From contig DBCG01000072.1 in NCBI GenBank assembly GCA_002292945.1, forward strand, positions 1-13,963: a stretch of 13,963 bases of DNA, written 5' to 3'. How positions within the stretch are numbered: the stretch's first letter is position 1; every line of letters starts with the position of its first letter. This DNA comes from Proteobacteria bacterium UBA964. GTDB taxonomy: Bacteria; Pseudomonadota; Gammaproteobacteria; Steroidobacterales; Steroidobacteraceae. Position numbers and translations under genes: made by a program. Below the pieces are notes generated by a model. That model searched no databases. It was not told the DNA's origin and saw nothing but the letters and a program-made list of their open reading frames with translations. Positions 1-5,838 of this stretch are shown here, in pieces.

Positions 1-381
1 GCGATCATCGACAAGCGCCGTCCGCGGCCCAATGAATCCAAGGTGATGAACATCATCGGCGAGGTGGTGGGCAAGACCTGCGTGCTGATCGACGACATGG
101 TCGACACCGCCGGCACCCTCTGCATCGCCGCCCAAGCCCTGAAGGACGAGGGCGCGGTGCGCGTCGTCGCCTACATCACCCATCCGATCCTCTCCGGCAG
201 CGCCGTCGAGAAGATCTCCAAGTCCGCGCTCGACCAGCTGGTGGTGACCGACACCATCCCGCTGTCGCCCGCGGCGCGCCAATGCCCGCAGATCCGCCAG
301 CTCTCTGTGGCGGGTCTGCTCGGCGAGACGATACGACGGATCCGTGACGAGGAGTCCGTGAGCTCGTTGTACGTCGACTGA
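1..381 (+). CDS. prs: Ribose-phosphate pyrophosphokinase, C-terminal part (5' truncated by window)
   Basis: PRPP synthase transfers pyrophosphate from ATP to ribose 5-phosphate in the cytoplasm and supplies purine, pyrimidine, His, Trp and NAD synthesis. The reading frame is open from base 1, so the gene starts outside the window; about 126 C-terminal codons are present and it ends at TGA 379-381. The visible part has the KRRPRPNE stretch, then MNIIGEVVGKTCVLIDDMVDTAGTL, whose DDMVDTAGT is the PRPP/ribose-5-phosphate binding loop of the family, and a typical end with SVSSLYVD. GTG 43 is internal, not the real start. prs followed by rplY and pth is a common gammaproteobacterial order, which supports the call. 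Confidence 0.97.
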   Translation, partial: AIIDKRRPRPNESKVMNIIGEVVGKTCVLIDDMVDTAGTLCIAAQALKDEGAVRVVAYITHPILSGSAVEKISKSALDQLVVTDTIPLSPAARQCPQIRQLSVAGLLGETIRRIRDEESVSSLYVD

Positions 382-405
382 ACCCGTCCTGGTCGCGGGA
401 CGGGT
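382..405 (+). other. Perfect 8-bp hairpin between prs and rplY
   Basis: ACCCGTCC (382-389) pairs with GGACGGGT (398-405) across an 8-nt loop, directly after the prs stop and 26 nt before the rplY start. No T-run follows, so it is a poor intrinsic terminator. It could stabilise the 3' end of prs mRNA or act as a leader structure of rplY. Its function is unknown. Confidence 0.4.
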
Positions 406-431
406 GTCCTCAACCCACTGGAGCCAAATAA

Positions 432-1115
432 ATGAAGATCTCGATCGAACTCGCCGCCGAGTTCCGCAACGACGAAGGCAAGGGTGCGAGCCGCCGCCTG
501 CGTCACGCGGGGCGCGTGCCGGCCATCCTCTACGGTGGCGCGCAGCCGCCCCGCATGCTCTCGCTCGACCACCAGAAGCTCGTGCTCCTGGTCGACAACG
601 AGAAGTTCTATTCCACCATCATCGGCGTGAAGGTCGGTGCCGAGACCCAGGCAGCCGTCGTCAAAGATCTGCAGATGCACCCGGCCAAGCCGCAGGTGTT
701 GCATGTCGACCTGCAGCGCGTCTTCGATGACGAGAAGATCCGGCTGCGTCTGCCGATCCACTTCAAGGGCGAGGCGGGCAGCCCGGGCGTCAAGCTGCAG
801 GGTGGCCTCGTCTCCCATCGGCTCGCCGACATCGAGGTGCAGTGTCTGCCGAAGGATCTGCCGGAGGAGATCGTGCTCGATCTCTCGCAGATGAAGCTCA
901 ACGAGACCAAGCACATCTCCGATATCCCGCTGCCGGACGGTGTCGTCGCGACCGCCGTGATCCAAGGCAAGGACCAGGTCGTGGTCTCGATGCACAGCCC
1001 GCGCGCCGAGGAGCCCGATGCGAAGACCGCCGAGGTCGCCGCGGCGCCCGCTGCCGAGGCCAAGAAGGCCGAAGGCAAGAAGGAAGAGCCCAAGAAGGAC
1101 GCTGCGAAGAAGTAA
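432..1115 (+). CDS. rplY: 50S ribosomal protein L25, CTC/TL5-type long form
   Basis: L25 binds 5S rRNA in the central protuberance of the large ribosomal subunit. The 227-residue product has the 5S-binding barrel at about 1-97, with GKGASRRLRHAGRVPAILYG at 17-36 and the VKDLQMHP...VLHVDLQRV strand near 77-97. A CTC/TL5 beta domain follows at about 98-190. E. coli L25 has only the first domain, so this is the long form seen in Pseudomonas, Xanthomonas and many other bacteria. The last 36 or so residues form a charged Ala/Lys/Glu tail ending KKEEPKKDAAKK, probably disordered. ATG 432 is chosen because TGGAG (419-423) lies 8 nt upstream. It sits 50 nt after prs and 65 nt before pth. Confidence 0.96.
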   Translation: MKISIELAAEFRNDEGKGASRRLRHAGRVPAILYGGAQPPRMLSLDHQKLVLLVDNEKFYSTIIGVKVGAETQAAVVKDLQMHPAKPQVLHVDLQRVFDDEKIRLRLPIHFKGEAGSPGVKLQGGLVSHRLADIEVQCLPKDLPEEIVLDLSQMKLNETKHISDIPLPDGVVATAVIQGKDQVVVSMHSPRAEEPDAKTAEVAAAPAAEAKKAEGKKEEPKKDAAKK

Positions 1116-1138
1116 TCGTTGGGCTTCGCTGCATCAGC

Positions 1139-1169
1139 AGAGGCCGCCCGTCGGGCGGCCTCTGTCTTT
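1139..1169 (+). terminator. Possible terminator or attenuating hairpin between rplY and pth
   Basis: AGAGGCCGCCC (1139-1149) pairs perfectly with GGGCGGCCTCT (1153-1163) around a 3-nt GTC loop, followed by GTCTTT. The stem is strong but the T-run is short and broken, so termination may be partial. It stands 17 nt before the pth ATG and just ahead of that gene's AGGAG, so it may also reduce pth expression relative to rplY. Confidence 0.5.
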
Positions 1170-1180
1170 GAGGAGATCGG

Positions 1181-1777
1181 ATGACGGGAGCAGCCCTCAA
1201 GTTGGTCGTCGGTCTCGGCAATCCGGGCGCCAAGTACGCCCGGACGCGCCACAACGCCGGTTGGTGGTTCGTGGAGGCCTTGGCGCGACGGCATGGCGCC
1301 GAGTTCCGTGCCGAGTCCCGCCATCAGGGCGAGGTGGCGCGGCTGCGGATGCCGCTGCCGGGCGGCGCCGTGAGCGAACTCTGGTTGCTCAAGCCCACCA
1401 CCTTCATGAACAAGAGCGGCGGCGCGGTCGCCTCGCTCGCGCACTTCCACCGGATCACCCCGGCCGAGATCCTGATCGCTCACGACGAACTCGATCTGCC
1501 GTCCGGCACGGCACGCCTCAAGCTCGGCGGTGGTCATGGCGGCCACAACGGTCTGCGCGACACCAGCGCCGCGCTCGGCCCCGACTACTGGCGGCTGCGG
1601 ATCGGCATCGGCCATCCCGGCCACAAGGATCTCGTCCTCGACTACGTGTTGCAGCGCGCGGCGATCGAGGATGAGCGCGCCATCGAGGTCGCGGTCGACC
1701 GCGCGCTCGATGCGCTGCCGGTGCTGCTCGAAGAGGGCGCCGAGAAGGCCATGACCCGCCTGCACACCAAGGACTGA
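1181..1777 (+). CDS. pth: Peptidyl-tRNA hydrolase
   Basis: This cytoplasmic enzyme cleaves the ester bond of peptidyl-tRNAs that drop off ribosomes, recycling tRNA. The product is 198 residues (E. coli Pth: 194). It opens with the signature VGLGNPGAKYARTRHNAGW. By alignment from memory the E. coli active-site residues N10, H20, N68, D93 and N114 correspond to N14, H24, N77 (PTTFMNKSG), D102 (HDELDLPSG) and N123 (GGGHGGHNGLRD), so all are present. IGIGHPGHKDLVLDYVL is the usual C-terminal segment. ATG 1181 is preceded by AGGAG at 1171-1175. It lies 18 nt before ychF, in the order rplY-pth-ychF known from many Gammaproteobacteria. Confidence 0.98.
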   Translation: MTGAALKLVVGLGNPGAKYARTRHNAGWWFVEALARRHGAEFRAESRHQGEVARLRMPLPGGAVSELWLLKPTTFMNKSGGAVASLAHFHRITPAEILIAHDELDLPSGTARLKLGGGHGGHNGLRDTSAALGPDYWRLRIGIGHPGHKDLVLDYVLQRAAIEDERAIEVAVDRALDALPVLLEEGAEKAMTRLHTKD

Positions 1778-1795
1778 CACCGAAGGACACACAGC

Positions 1796-2887
1796 ATGGG
1801 AATCAAATGCGGCATCGTCGGCCTGCCCAACGTCGGCAAGTCGACCCTCTTCAATGCGCTCACGCGCGCGGCCATCGCGGCCGAGAACTACCCGTTCTGC
1901 ACCATCGAGCCGAACGTCGGCATCGTCCCGGTGCCCGACCCGCGGCTCGATGCGCTCGCCGCCATCGTCAAACCCGAGCGTATCTTGCCGACCACGGTCG
2001 AGTTCGTGGACATCGCGGGCATCGTCAAAGGCGCCTCCACCGGCGAAGGGCTCGGCAACAAGTTCCTCGCCAACATCCGTGAGGTCGATGCCATCGCGCA
2101 TGTCGTGCGCTGTTTCGTCGATGATGATGTGGTGCATGTGAGCGGTCGGATCGATCCGCTGTCGGACATCGAGATCATCAACACCGAGCTCGCGCTCGCC
2201 GACCTCGAGACCGCCGAGAAGGCCCTGCAGCGTGCCGATAAAGCCGCTAAGGCGCAGGACAAGGACGCCATCAAGGCCCGCGAAGTGATCCGTCGGGTGC
2301 GCGAGGCGCTCGATGCCGGCACGCCGGTGCGCGCCCTGTCGTTCGACGACACCGAGCGCCCCATCGTGCGCGGGCTGCAGTTGATGACCTACAAGCCGGT
2401 TCTGTATGTCGCCAATGTGGCCGAGGGTGGCTTCAAGGAAAACCCGATGCTGGAGGCCGTGAAGGCGCTGGCAGCGAAGGAAGGCGCCCAAGTGGTCGCC
2501 GTCTGCGCAGCGATCGAGGCCGAGATCTCGCAGCTCGAGGATGCCGACCGCGCGGACTTCCTCAAAGACCTCGGCCTCGAGGAGCCTGGGCTCAACCGCG
2601 TGATCCGTGCCGGCTACGCGCTGCTCGGTCTGCAGACCTACTTCACGGCAGGCCCCAAGGAGGTCCGCGCCTGGACGGTGCGCGAGGGCGCGACGGCGCC
2701 GCAGGCCGCGGGTGTCATCCACACCGATTTCGAGCGCGGATTCATCCGTGCCGAGGTGATCGCCTTCGACGACTACATCACGCTCAAGGGCGAGCAGGGC
2801 GCCAAAGAATCCGGAAAGCTGCGGCTCGAGGGCAAGGAGTACGTGGTGAAAGAGGGCGATGTCATGCATTTCCGTTTCAATGTCTGA
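1796..2887 (+). CDS. ychF: Ribosome-associated Obg-family ATPase YchF/OLA1
   Basis: YchF is an Obg-like P-loop protein that binds ribosomes and prefers ATP to GTP; it has been linked to translation and oxidative stress responses. The 363-residue length is standard for the family. Visible parts: G1 loop GLPNVGKS at 9-16, YPFCTIEPN switch region soon after, DIAGIVKGAS (G3), the helical coiled-coil insertion near residues 130-185, and NVAEGG replacing the canonical NKxD of G4, which is the family feature tied to loss of guanine specificity. A TGS domain fills the C-terminus, ending GDVMHFRFNV. AAGGA at 1783-1787 gives the ribosome site for ATG 1796. It is probably co-transcribed with pth. Confidence 0.97.
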   Translation: MGIKCGIVGLPNVGKSTLFNALTRAAIAAENYPFCTIEPNVGIVPVPDPRLDALAAIVKPERILPTTVEFVDIAGIVKGASTGEGLGNKFLANIREVDAIAHVVRCFVDDDVVHVSGRIDPLSDIEIINTELALADLETAEKALQRADKAAKAQDKDAIKAREVIRRVREALDAGTPVRALSFDDTERPIVRGLQLMTYKPVLYVANVAEGGFKENPMLEAVKALAAKEGAQVVAVCAAIEAEISQLEDADRADFLKDLGLEEPGLNRVIRAGYALLGLQTYFTAGPKEVRAWTVREGATAPQAAGVIHTDFERGFIRAEVIAFDDYITLKGEQGAKESGKLRLEGKEYVVKEGDVMHFRFNV

Positions 2888-2914
2888 TCGGGCCCAAACC
2901 GGCGCGCCGTCACC

Positions 2915-3493
2915 ATGACGGACGCCCTGCAAGCCCTGCTCGTCTCCACGGGTGTCGTCGCGCTCGCCGAGATCGGCGACAAGACGCAGCTGCTCGCGCT
3001 GGTTCTGGCGGCGAGGTACCGAAAGCCCGTGCCGATCATCCTCGGCATCTTCGTCGCAACCTTGCTGAACCATGCCCTCGCCGGCGTGGTGGGCGCGTGG
3101 GTCGCGGCGACGGTCGGCCCCGAATGGATGCGCTGGATACTCGGGGTCTCGTTCCTCGCCATGGCGGCCTGGATCCTGGTGCCCGACAAGGTGGATGACG
3201 GGGAGGCCGTCGCGAGCCCGCGGCACGGGGTGTTCCTCGCTACGCTGGTCGCGTTTTTTCTGCTCGAGATGGGGGATAAGACCCAGATCGCGACGGTTGC
3301 GCTCGCCGCCCAATACGCCGATCTCTGGGCGGTGGTCGCCGGAACCACGCTGGGCATGATGATCGCCAATGTGCCGGCGGTGTTGCTCGGGGAGGTGGCT
3401 GCGACCAAGTTGCCGATGCGGCTCGTGCATGGCATCGCGGCCGTCCTATTTTTGGTGCTCGGGGTATTGGTTCTGGCGGGGGTAGGCGGCTGA
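2915..3493 (+). CDS. GDT1/UPF0016 family inner-membrane cation transporter
   Basis: Members of this family (yeast Gdt1, human TMEM165, Vibrio MneA) move Mn2+ and/or Ca2+ across membranes; the bacterial ones studied export manganese. The 192-residue protein has the duplicated signature E-x-G-D-K-T: EIGDKT at 19-24 and EMGDKT at 118-123, each in a hydrophobic helix that supplies the cation-binding acidic residues. About six membrane spans are visible, in two inverted three-helix halves joined by a hydrophilic loop near residues 91-104. The start ATG 2915 has no clear Shine-Dalgarno sequence and lies 27 nt after ychF, so it probably depends on read-through or coupling. There is no room for the manganese (yybP-ykoY) riboswitch that precedes some relatives. 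Family is certain; substrate is inferred. Confidence 0.93.
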   Translation: MTDALQALLVSTGVVALAEIGDKTQLLALVLAARYRKPVPIILGIFVATLLNHALAGVVGAWVAATVGPEWMRWILGVSFLAMAAWILVPDKVDDGEAVASPRHGVFLATLVAFFLLEMGDKTQIATVALAAQYADLWAVVAGTTLGMMIANVPAVLLGEVAATKLPMRLVHGIAAVLFLVLGVLVLAGVGG

Positions 3494-3627
3494 GCGCGGA
3501 ATTTTTTTGAACTTCGCCTAGGAGTCGCTGGATATTAGACCAAAGTTTAATACGCCTTGGATATCACGGGACGGGAACACCTTGTATCCTTAGTGGGCTT
3601 GAATCCATCGTTTTTGAGGGCCTAGCC
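3494..3627 (+). promoter_or_regulatory. AT-richer leader/promoter region of the OmpW-OmpA gene
   Basis: This 134-nt gap is clearly richer in A/T than its surroundings. It has a run of seven T at 3502-3508 just after the transporter stop, a hexamer TTTAAT at 3546-3551 that fits a -10 box at five of six positions, and GGATAT twice (3530-3535, 3559-3564). No convincing -35 box is spaced from TTTAAT, so the promoter call is tentative. GAGGG at 3616-3620 is the ribosome site for ATG 3628. Confidence 0.3.
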
Positions 3628-4767
3628 ATGTTGAACTCCCGTCCCGCCGTTGCGGCCGCTGTTTTGTTGACCGCCGCGCTGCTCGCGCCGGTCGCCTCCG
3701 CCGAAGCTCCGTGGGAGCGCACCGACTGGATCGTCCGCGGTGGTGTGAGTCAGGTCGACCCGAAGTCGGGCGATCTCTCGCTGTCGCCGACCACCACGCT
3801 CGGCGTCGATGACGACACTGGCTTCTCCTTCGATGTCACCGCCATGCTGTCGCAGAAGTGGGGTGTCGAGCTTTTCGCTGCGCCTTCGCTGAACCACACG
3901 ACCACCGCCATCACCGGGCGCTCGGTCGCTCAGTACGGCAAGGTCGAGCCGCTCATCCAGACCCTGACCGCTCAGTACCACTTCAACCCGCTCGGCCGCA
4001 TGCGTCCCTATGTGGGTGCAGGCCTCGGCTACGGCCAGTTCTCGGGTGAGCGCCCGGCCGGCTTGTCCCTCGGCAGCTCGTGGGGCCCGGCCGCTGTGGC
4101 TGGTATCGACCTTGGCGTCACCCAGCGCTTCTTCGTGAACCTCTCGGCCCGCTGGGTCGACATGGACTCGAAGGTCAAGCTCAACGGCAACCGCGTGGGC
4201 GATGCGGCCCTTGATCCGATGATCTACTCGCTGAACCTCGGCTACCGCTTCGGTGCCACCGCGGCGCCGGCCGTGGTCGCCGTCGCAGCCATCGCGCCTG
4301 CGGTGGTGGCGAAGCCGGTCGCACCGTTGGATAGCGATGGCGATGGCGTCATCGATCCCAACGACCTGTGCCCGGACACGCCGCGCGGCACGCGCGTCGG
4401 TGTGCAGGGCTGCCCCTGCGACCTCACGCTCAAGCTGAACTTCGCCTTCGACTCCTCCGCCCTGACGGACTCGGACAAGGCCCAGCTTGACGCCGCTGTC
4501 GCGGAGCTCAAGCGCCTCAACTGGACGAGCGGCGTCATCGAGGGCCACACGGATTCGATCGGCTCTGACGCGTACAACCAGAAGCTCTCGGAGCGTCGCG
4601 CTGCGACGGTTCGCGAGTACCTGATCGCTCAGGGCATCGCAGAGTCGCGTATGGCCCCGACCGGTTTCGGCGAGAGCCAGCCGGTGGCCGACAACAAGAC
4701 CGCCGAGGGCCGCGCGGAGAATCGCCGCGTCGTCCTGCGCCGTACGGACTGCGACAAGCCGCAGTAA
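3628..4767 (+). CDS. Outer-membrane protein: OmpW-like barrel, TSP3 repeat, OmpA peptidoglycan-binding domain
   Basis: The 379-residue protein is exported: residues 1-25 form a signal peptide ending PVASA. Residues about 33-208 look like an OmpW-type eight-strand barrel, with alternating polar/hydrophobic strands, SQKWGVELFAAPS, the periplasmic-turn segment PLGRMRPYVGAGLGYG, and a strand ending NLGYRFG. An Ala/Val/Pro linker (209-233) leads to one thrombospondin type 3-like Ca-binding repeat, DSDGDGVIDPNDLCPDTPRGT. The OmpA domain spans about 267-371, with NFAFDSSAL, EGHTDSIGSDAYNQKLSERRA (peptidoglycan-contacting Asp309 and the Arg of LSERRA), GFGESQPVADN and ENRRVVL. It probably tethers the outer membrane to the cell wall. 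It has its own leader and a strong terminator, so it is likely a single-gene unit. OmpA-domain call is secure; the barrel call rests on sequence pattern. Confidence 0.9.
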   Translation: MLNSRPAVAAAVLLTAALLAPVASAEAPWERTDWIVRGGVSQVDPKSGDLSLSPTTTLGVDDDTGFSFDVTAMLSQKWGVELFAAPSLNHTTTAITGRSVAQYGKVEPLIQTLTAQYHFNPLGRMRPYVGAGLGYGQFSGERPAGLSLGSSWGPAAVAGIDLGVTQRFFVNLSARWVDMDSKVKLNGNRVGDAALDPMIYSLNLGYRFGATAAPAVVAVAAIAPAVVAKPVAPLDSDGDGVIDPNDLCPDTPRGTRVGVQGCPCDLTLKLNFAFDSSALTDSDKAQLDAAVAELKRLNWTSGVIEGHTDSIGSDAYNQKLSERRAATVREYLIAQGIAESRMAPTGFGESQPVADNKTAEGRAENRRVVLRRTDCDKPQ

Positions 4768-4792
4768 GTCCGGACTTCGACTGATTGATCCC

Positions 4793-4832
4793 ACCGCCGG
4801 TGTCGCGCAAGCGGCACCGGCGGTTTCGTTTT
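4793..4832 (+). terminator. Intrinsic terminator of the OmpW-OmpA gene
   Basis: ACCGCCGGTGTCGC (4793-4806) pairs with GCGGCACCGGCGGT (4811-4824), 14 pairs with one G-T wobble, around a GCAA tetraloop, followed by TTCGTTTT. It begins 25 nt after the stop codon. It isolates the outer-membrane gene from the operon downstream. Confidence 0.88.
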
Positions 4833-4907
4833 GGGGGGGCGGAACCCCCGGGATCAGCCTGGCTCGAATTCCACGAGCGTGACGCCTTGCGGTGCGTTCT
4901 AAGGCAC

Positions 4908-4936
4908 TTGCATGGAGCTATAATTTTATTGCATGG
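4908..4936 (+). promoter_or_regulatory. Promoter core with paired direct repeat upstream of the regulator operon
   Basis: A perfect consensus -10 box TATAAT lies at 4919-4924. It is flanked by two copies of the octamer TTGCATGG, at 4908-4915 and 4929-4936, whose starts are exactly 21 bp apart, about two helical turns, so both face the same side of the DNA. No good -35 is found at 16-18 bp (nearest is TTCTAA at 4897-4902), which is typical of a promoter needing an activator. Transcription would start near 4931, about 55 nt before the small ORF. The bound protein is unknown; the neighbouring GntR protein is the obvious candidate. Confidence 0.5.
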
Positions 4937-4949
4937 GTTCTGGTATTTT

Positions 4950-4959
4950 CGGTCAACCG
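4950..4959 (+). promoter_or_regulatory. Small palindrome resembling a GntR/FadR-type operator
   Basis: CGGTCAACCG has inverted arms CGGT and ACCG around a 2-nt centre. Many FadR-subfamily regulators bind short GGT-N-ACC palindromes. It lies about 25 nt downstream of the consensus -10 box and 134 nt before the regulator start, a position suited to autorepression. The assignment is an inference from pattern and place only. Confidence 0.3.
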
Positions 4960-4986
4960 TACTGACATCAAGGTCGGAGGCAAGGT

Positions 4987-5082
4987 ATGCCCGAACTGGA
5001 AGCATTCGCGATCGATCCCGTCGAGGGTGAGGCGGCCGCTGAGGCTCGAGAGTCGGTTCGCCGGCTCGAGCAGTCGGCCTGA
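4987..5082 (+). CDS. Possible 31-residue small protein or leader peptide upstream of the GntR regulator
   Basis: ATG 4987 is preceded by a full GGAGG (4976-4980) at 6-nt spacing, the best ribosome site in this part of the window. The frame runs 31 codons to TGA 5080-5082. The product starts MPELEAFAIDPVEGE and ends RESVRRLEQSA. It is acidic and Ala/Glu-rich in the first part and likely helical at the end, with no signal peptide or membrane segment. I do not recognise it. The regulator's GTG at 5094 comes 11 nt after its stop and has no good ribosome site of its own, so translation of this ORF could be coupled to the regulator. It could also be an upstream control ORF without a functional product. 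Confidence 0.4.
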   Translation: MPELEAFAIDPVEGEAAAEARESVRRLEQSA

Positions 5083-5093
5083 CGGGCTGCGGC

Positions 5094-5828
5094 GTGGTCG
5101 CGCGTTTCGCCAAGATCAAGGTTGAGCCGGCCTACCGCAAGGCGGCGACGGCACTCACCGCCCGCATCACCGACGGCTCGTTGGGGTTCGGCGAGCGCCT
5201 GCCGAGCGAAACCGAGCTGGCTCTCCAACTGGGCGTCCATCGCTCGACCGTACGCGAGGCGCTGCGAGAACTCGAGTCCTCCGGGCTCTTGCGGCGCGAG
5301 CGCGGGTCAAAACTGATGATGGTCAGCCGGCCGGATCCGCAGCAGGTCGCGACGGGCGTATCGCGGGCGCTCGTCTTGCACCACGCGACGGTCGGAGAGG
5401 TGTGGGAGACATTGGCGATCATCGAGCCGCCGGTGGCCGAGATCGCCGCGCAGCGCCGCGATGCCGACGGGCTGGTCGCGCTCGCAGCGGTCGTGGCCGT
5501 CGCCGAGGACCCGCAGATACCGCGGGCTGCCGCGCAGGTCGCCGATTTCTTGCGAGTGTTGGTGCGCGTCACGGGCAACAGCGTGCTCTCGCTCACGCAG
5601 GAGCCGTTGCTGCACTTAGTCGATTCTTCGATGCGCAGGATGATCGAGGCGGTGCCGCAGTCGCGCTCACGAATCGCAGTCGCCCAGCGACGCATCCTCT
5701 CTGCCATCGAGTCTGGCGATGCCGCCGCCGCGCGCAGTTGGTGCGACAAACACATCCGCGATTACCGCCGAGGCTTCGAGATCGCGGGCATGGATCTCTC
5801 CCTGCCTATCCATTCCGATATCGAATAA
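5094..5828 (+). CDS. GntR-family transcriptional regulator, FadR/FCD subfamily
   Basis: The 244-residue protein is a DNA-binding repressor or activator. The winged helix covers about 14-75: YRKAATALTARI, then RLPSETELALQLGVHRSTVREALRELESSGLLRRERG, which matches the GntR core almost completely. An all-helical FCD effector domain covers about 90-225. GTG 5094 is the only usable start: the frame is closed by TGA 5040-5042 and contains no ATG before the helix. Two His positions usual in FCD metal sites appear replaced: FLRVLVRVTGN where FH..L....GN is usual, and AQRRILSAIESGD where EHR.I..AI..GD is usual; the later His (CDKHIRDY) is kept. It stops 10 nt before the BCKDH E1-alpha start, so it probably controls that operon and itself. 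The effector could be a branched-chain acyl-CoA or oxoacid, but that is a guess. Confidence 0.92.
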   Translation: MVARFAKIKVEPAYRKAATALTARITDGSLGFGERLPSETELALQLGVHRSTVREALRELESSGLLRRERGSKLMMVSRPDPQQVATGVSRALVLHHATVGEVWETLAIIEPPVAEIAAQRRDADGLVALAAVVAVAEDPQIPRAAAQVADFLRVLVRVTGNSVLSLTQEPLLHLVDSSMRRMIEAVPQSRSRIAVAQRRILSAIESGDAAAARSWCDKHIRDYRRGFEIAGMDLSLPIHSDIE

Positions 5829-5831
5829 AAT
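5826..5831 (+). promoter_or_regulatory. -10-like hexamer placed for a leaderless bkd transcript
   Basis: TAAAAT (five of six matches to TATAAT) overlaps the TAA stop of the regulator gene and ends 7 nt before the GTG of the E1-alpha gene, so transcription would begin at or next to that start codon. No -35 box is evident and no Shine-Dalgarno sequence precedes the GTG. It may be an internal promoter or a chance A/T run. Confidence 0.3.
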
Positions 5832-5838
5832 CCAGCGG

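Noticed and set aside
2888..2914. Possible manganese riboswitch before the GDT1-family gene.
   Set aside because: Only 27 nt separate it from ychF, far too short for that riboswitch.
608..3430. A 940-codon open frame on the minus strand across rplY, pth and ychF, and similar long antisense frames at 3622-4794, 5806-7035 and 8411-9334.
   Set aside because: They mirror well-identified genes in GC-rich DNA with a strong third-position bias, are rich in Arg/His/Gly/Asp low-complexity sequence, and show no recognisable domain or ribosome site.
3484..3508. T-run after the GDT1-family gene as an intrinsic terminator.
   Set aside because: Seven T residues follow, but no stable stem can be formed directly before them.
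5719..5838. A longer E1-alpha frame starting inside the regulator gene.
   Set aside because: The added 40 residues are an out-of-frame reading of the regulator's end, and the BkdA1-like N-terminus begins only at GTG 5839.
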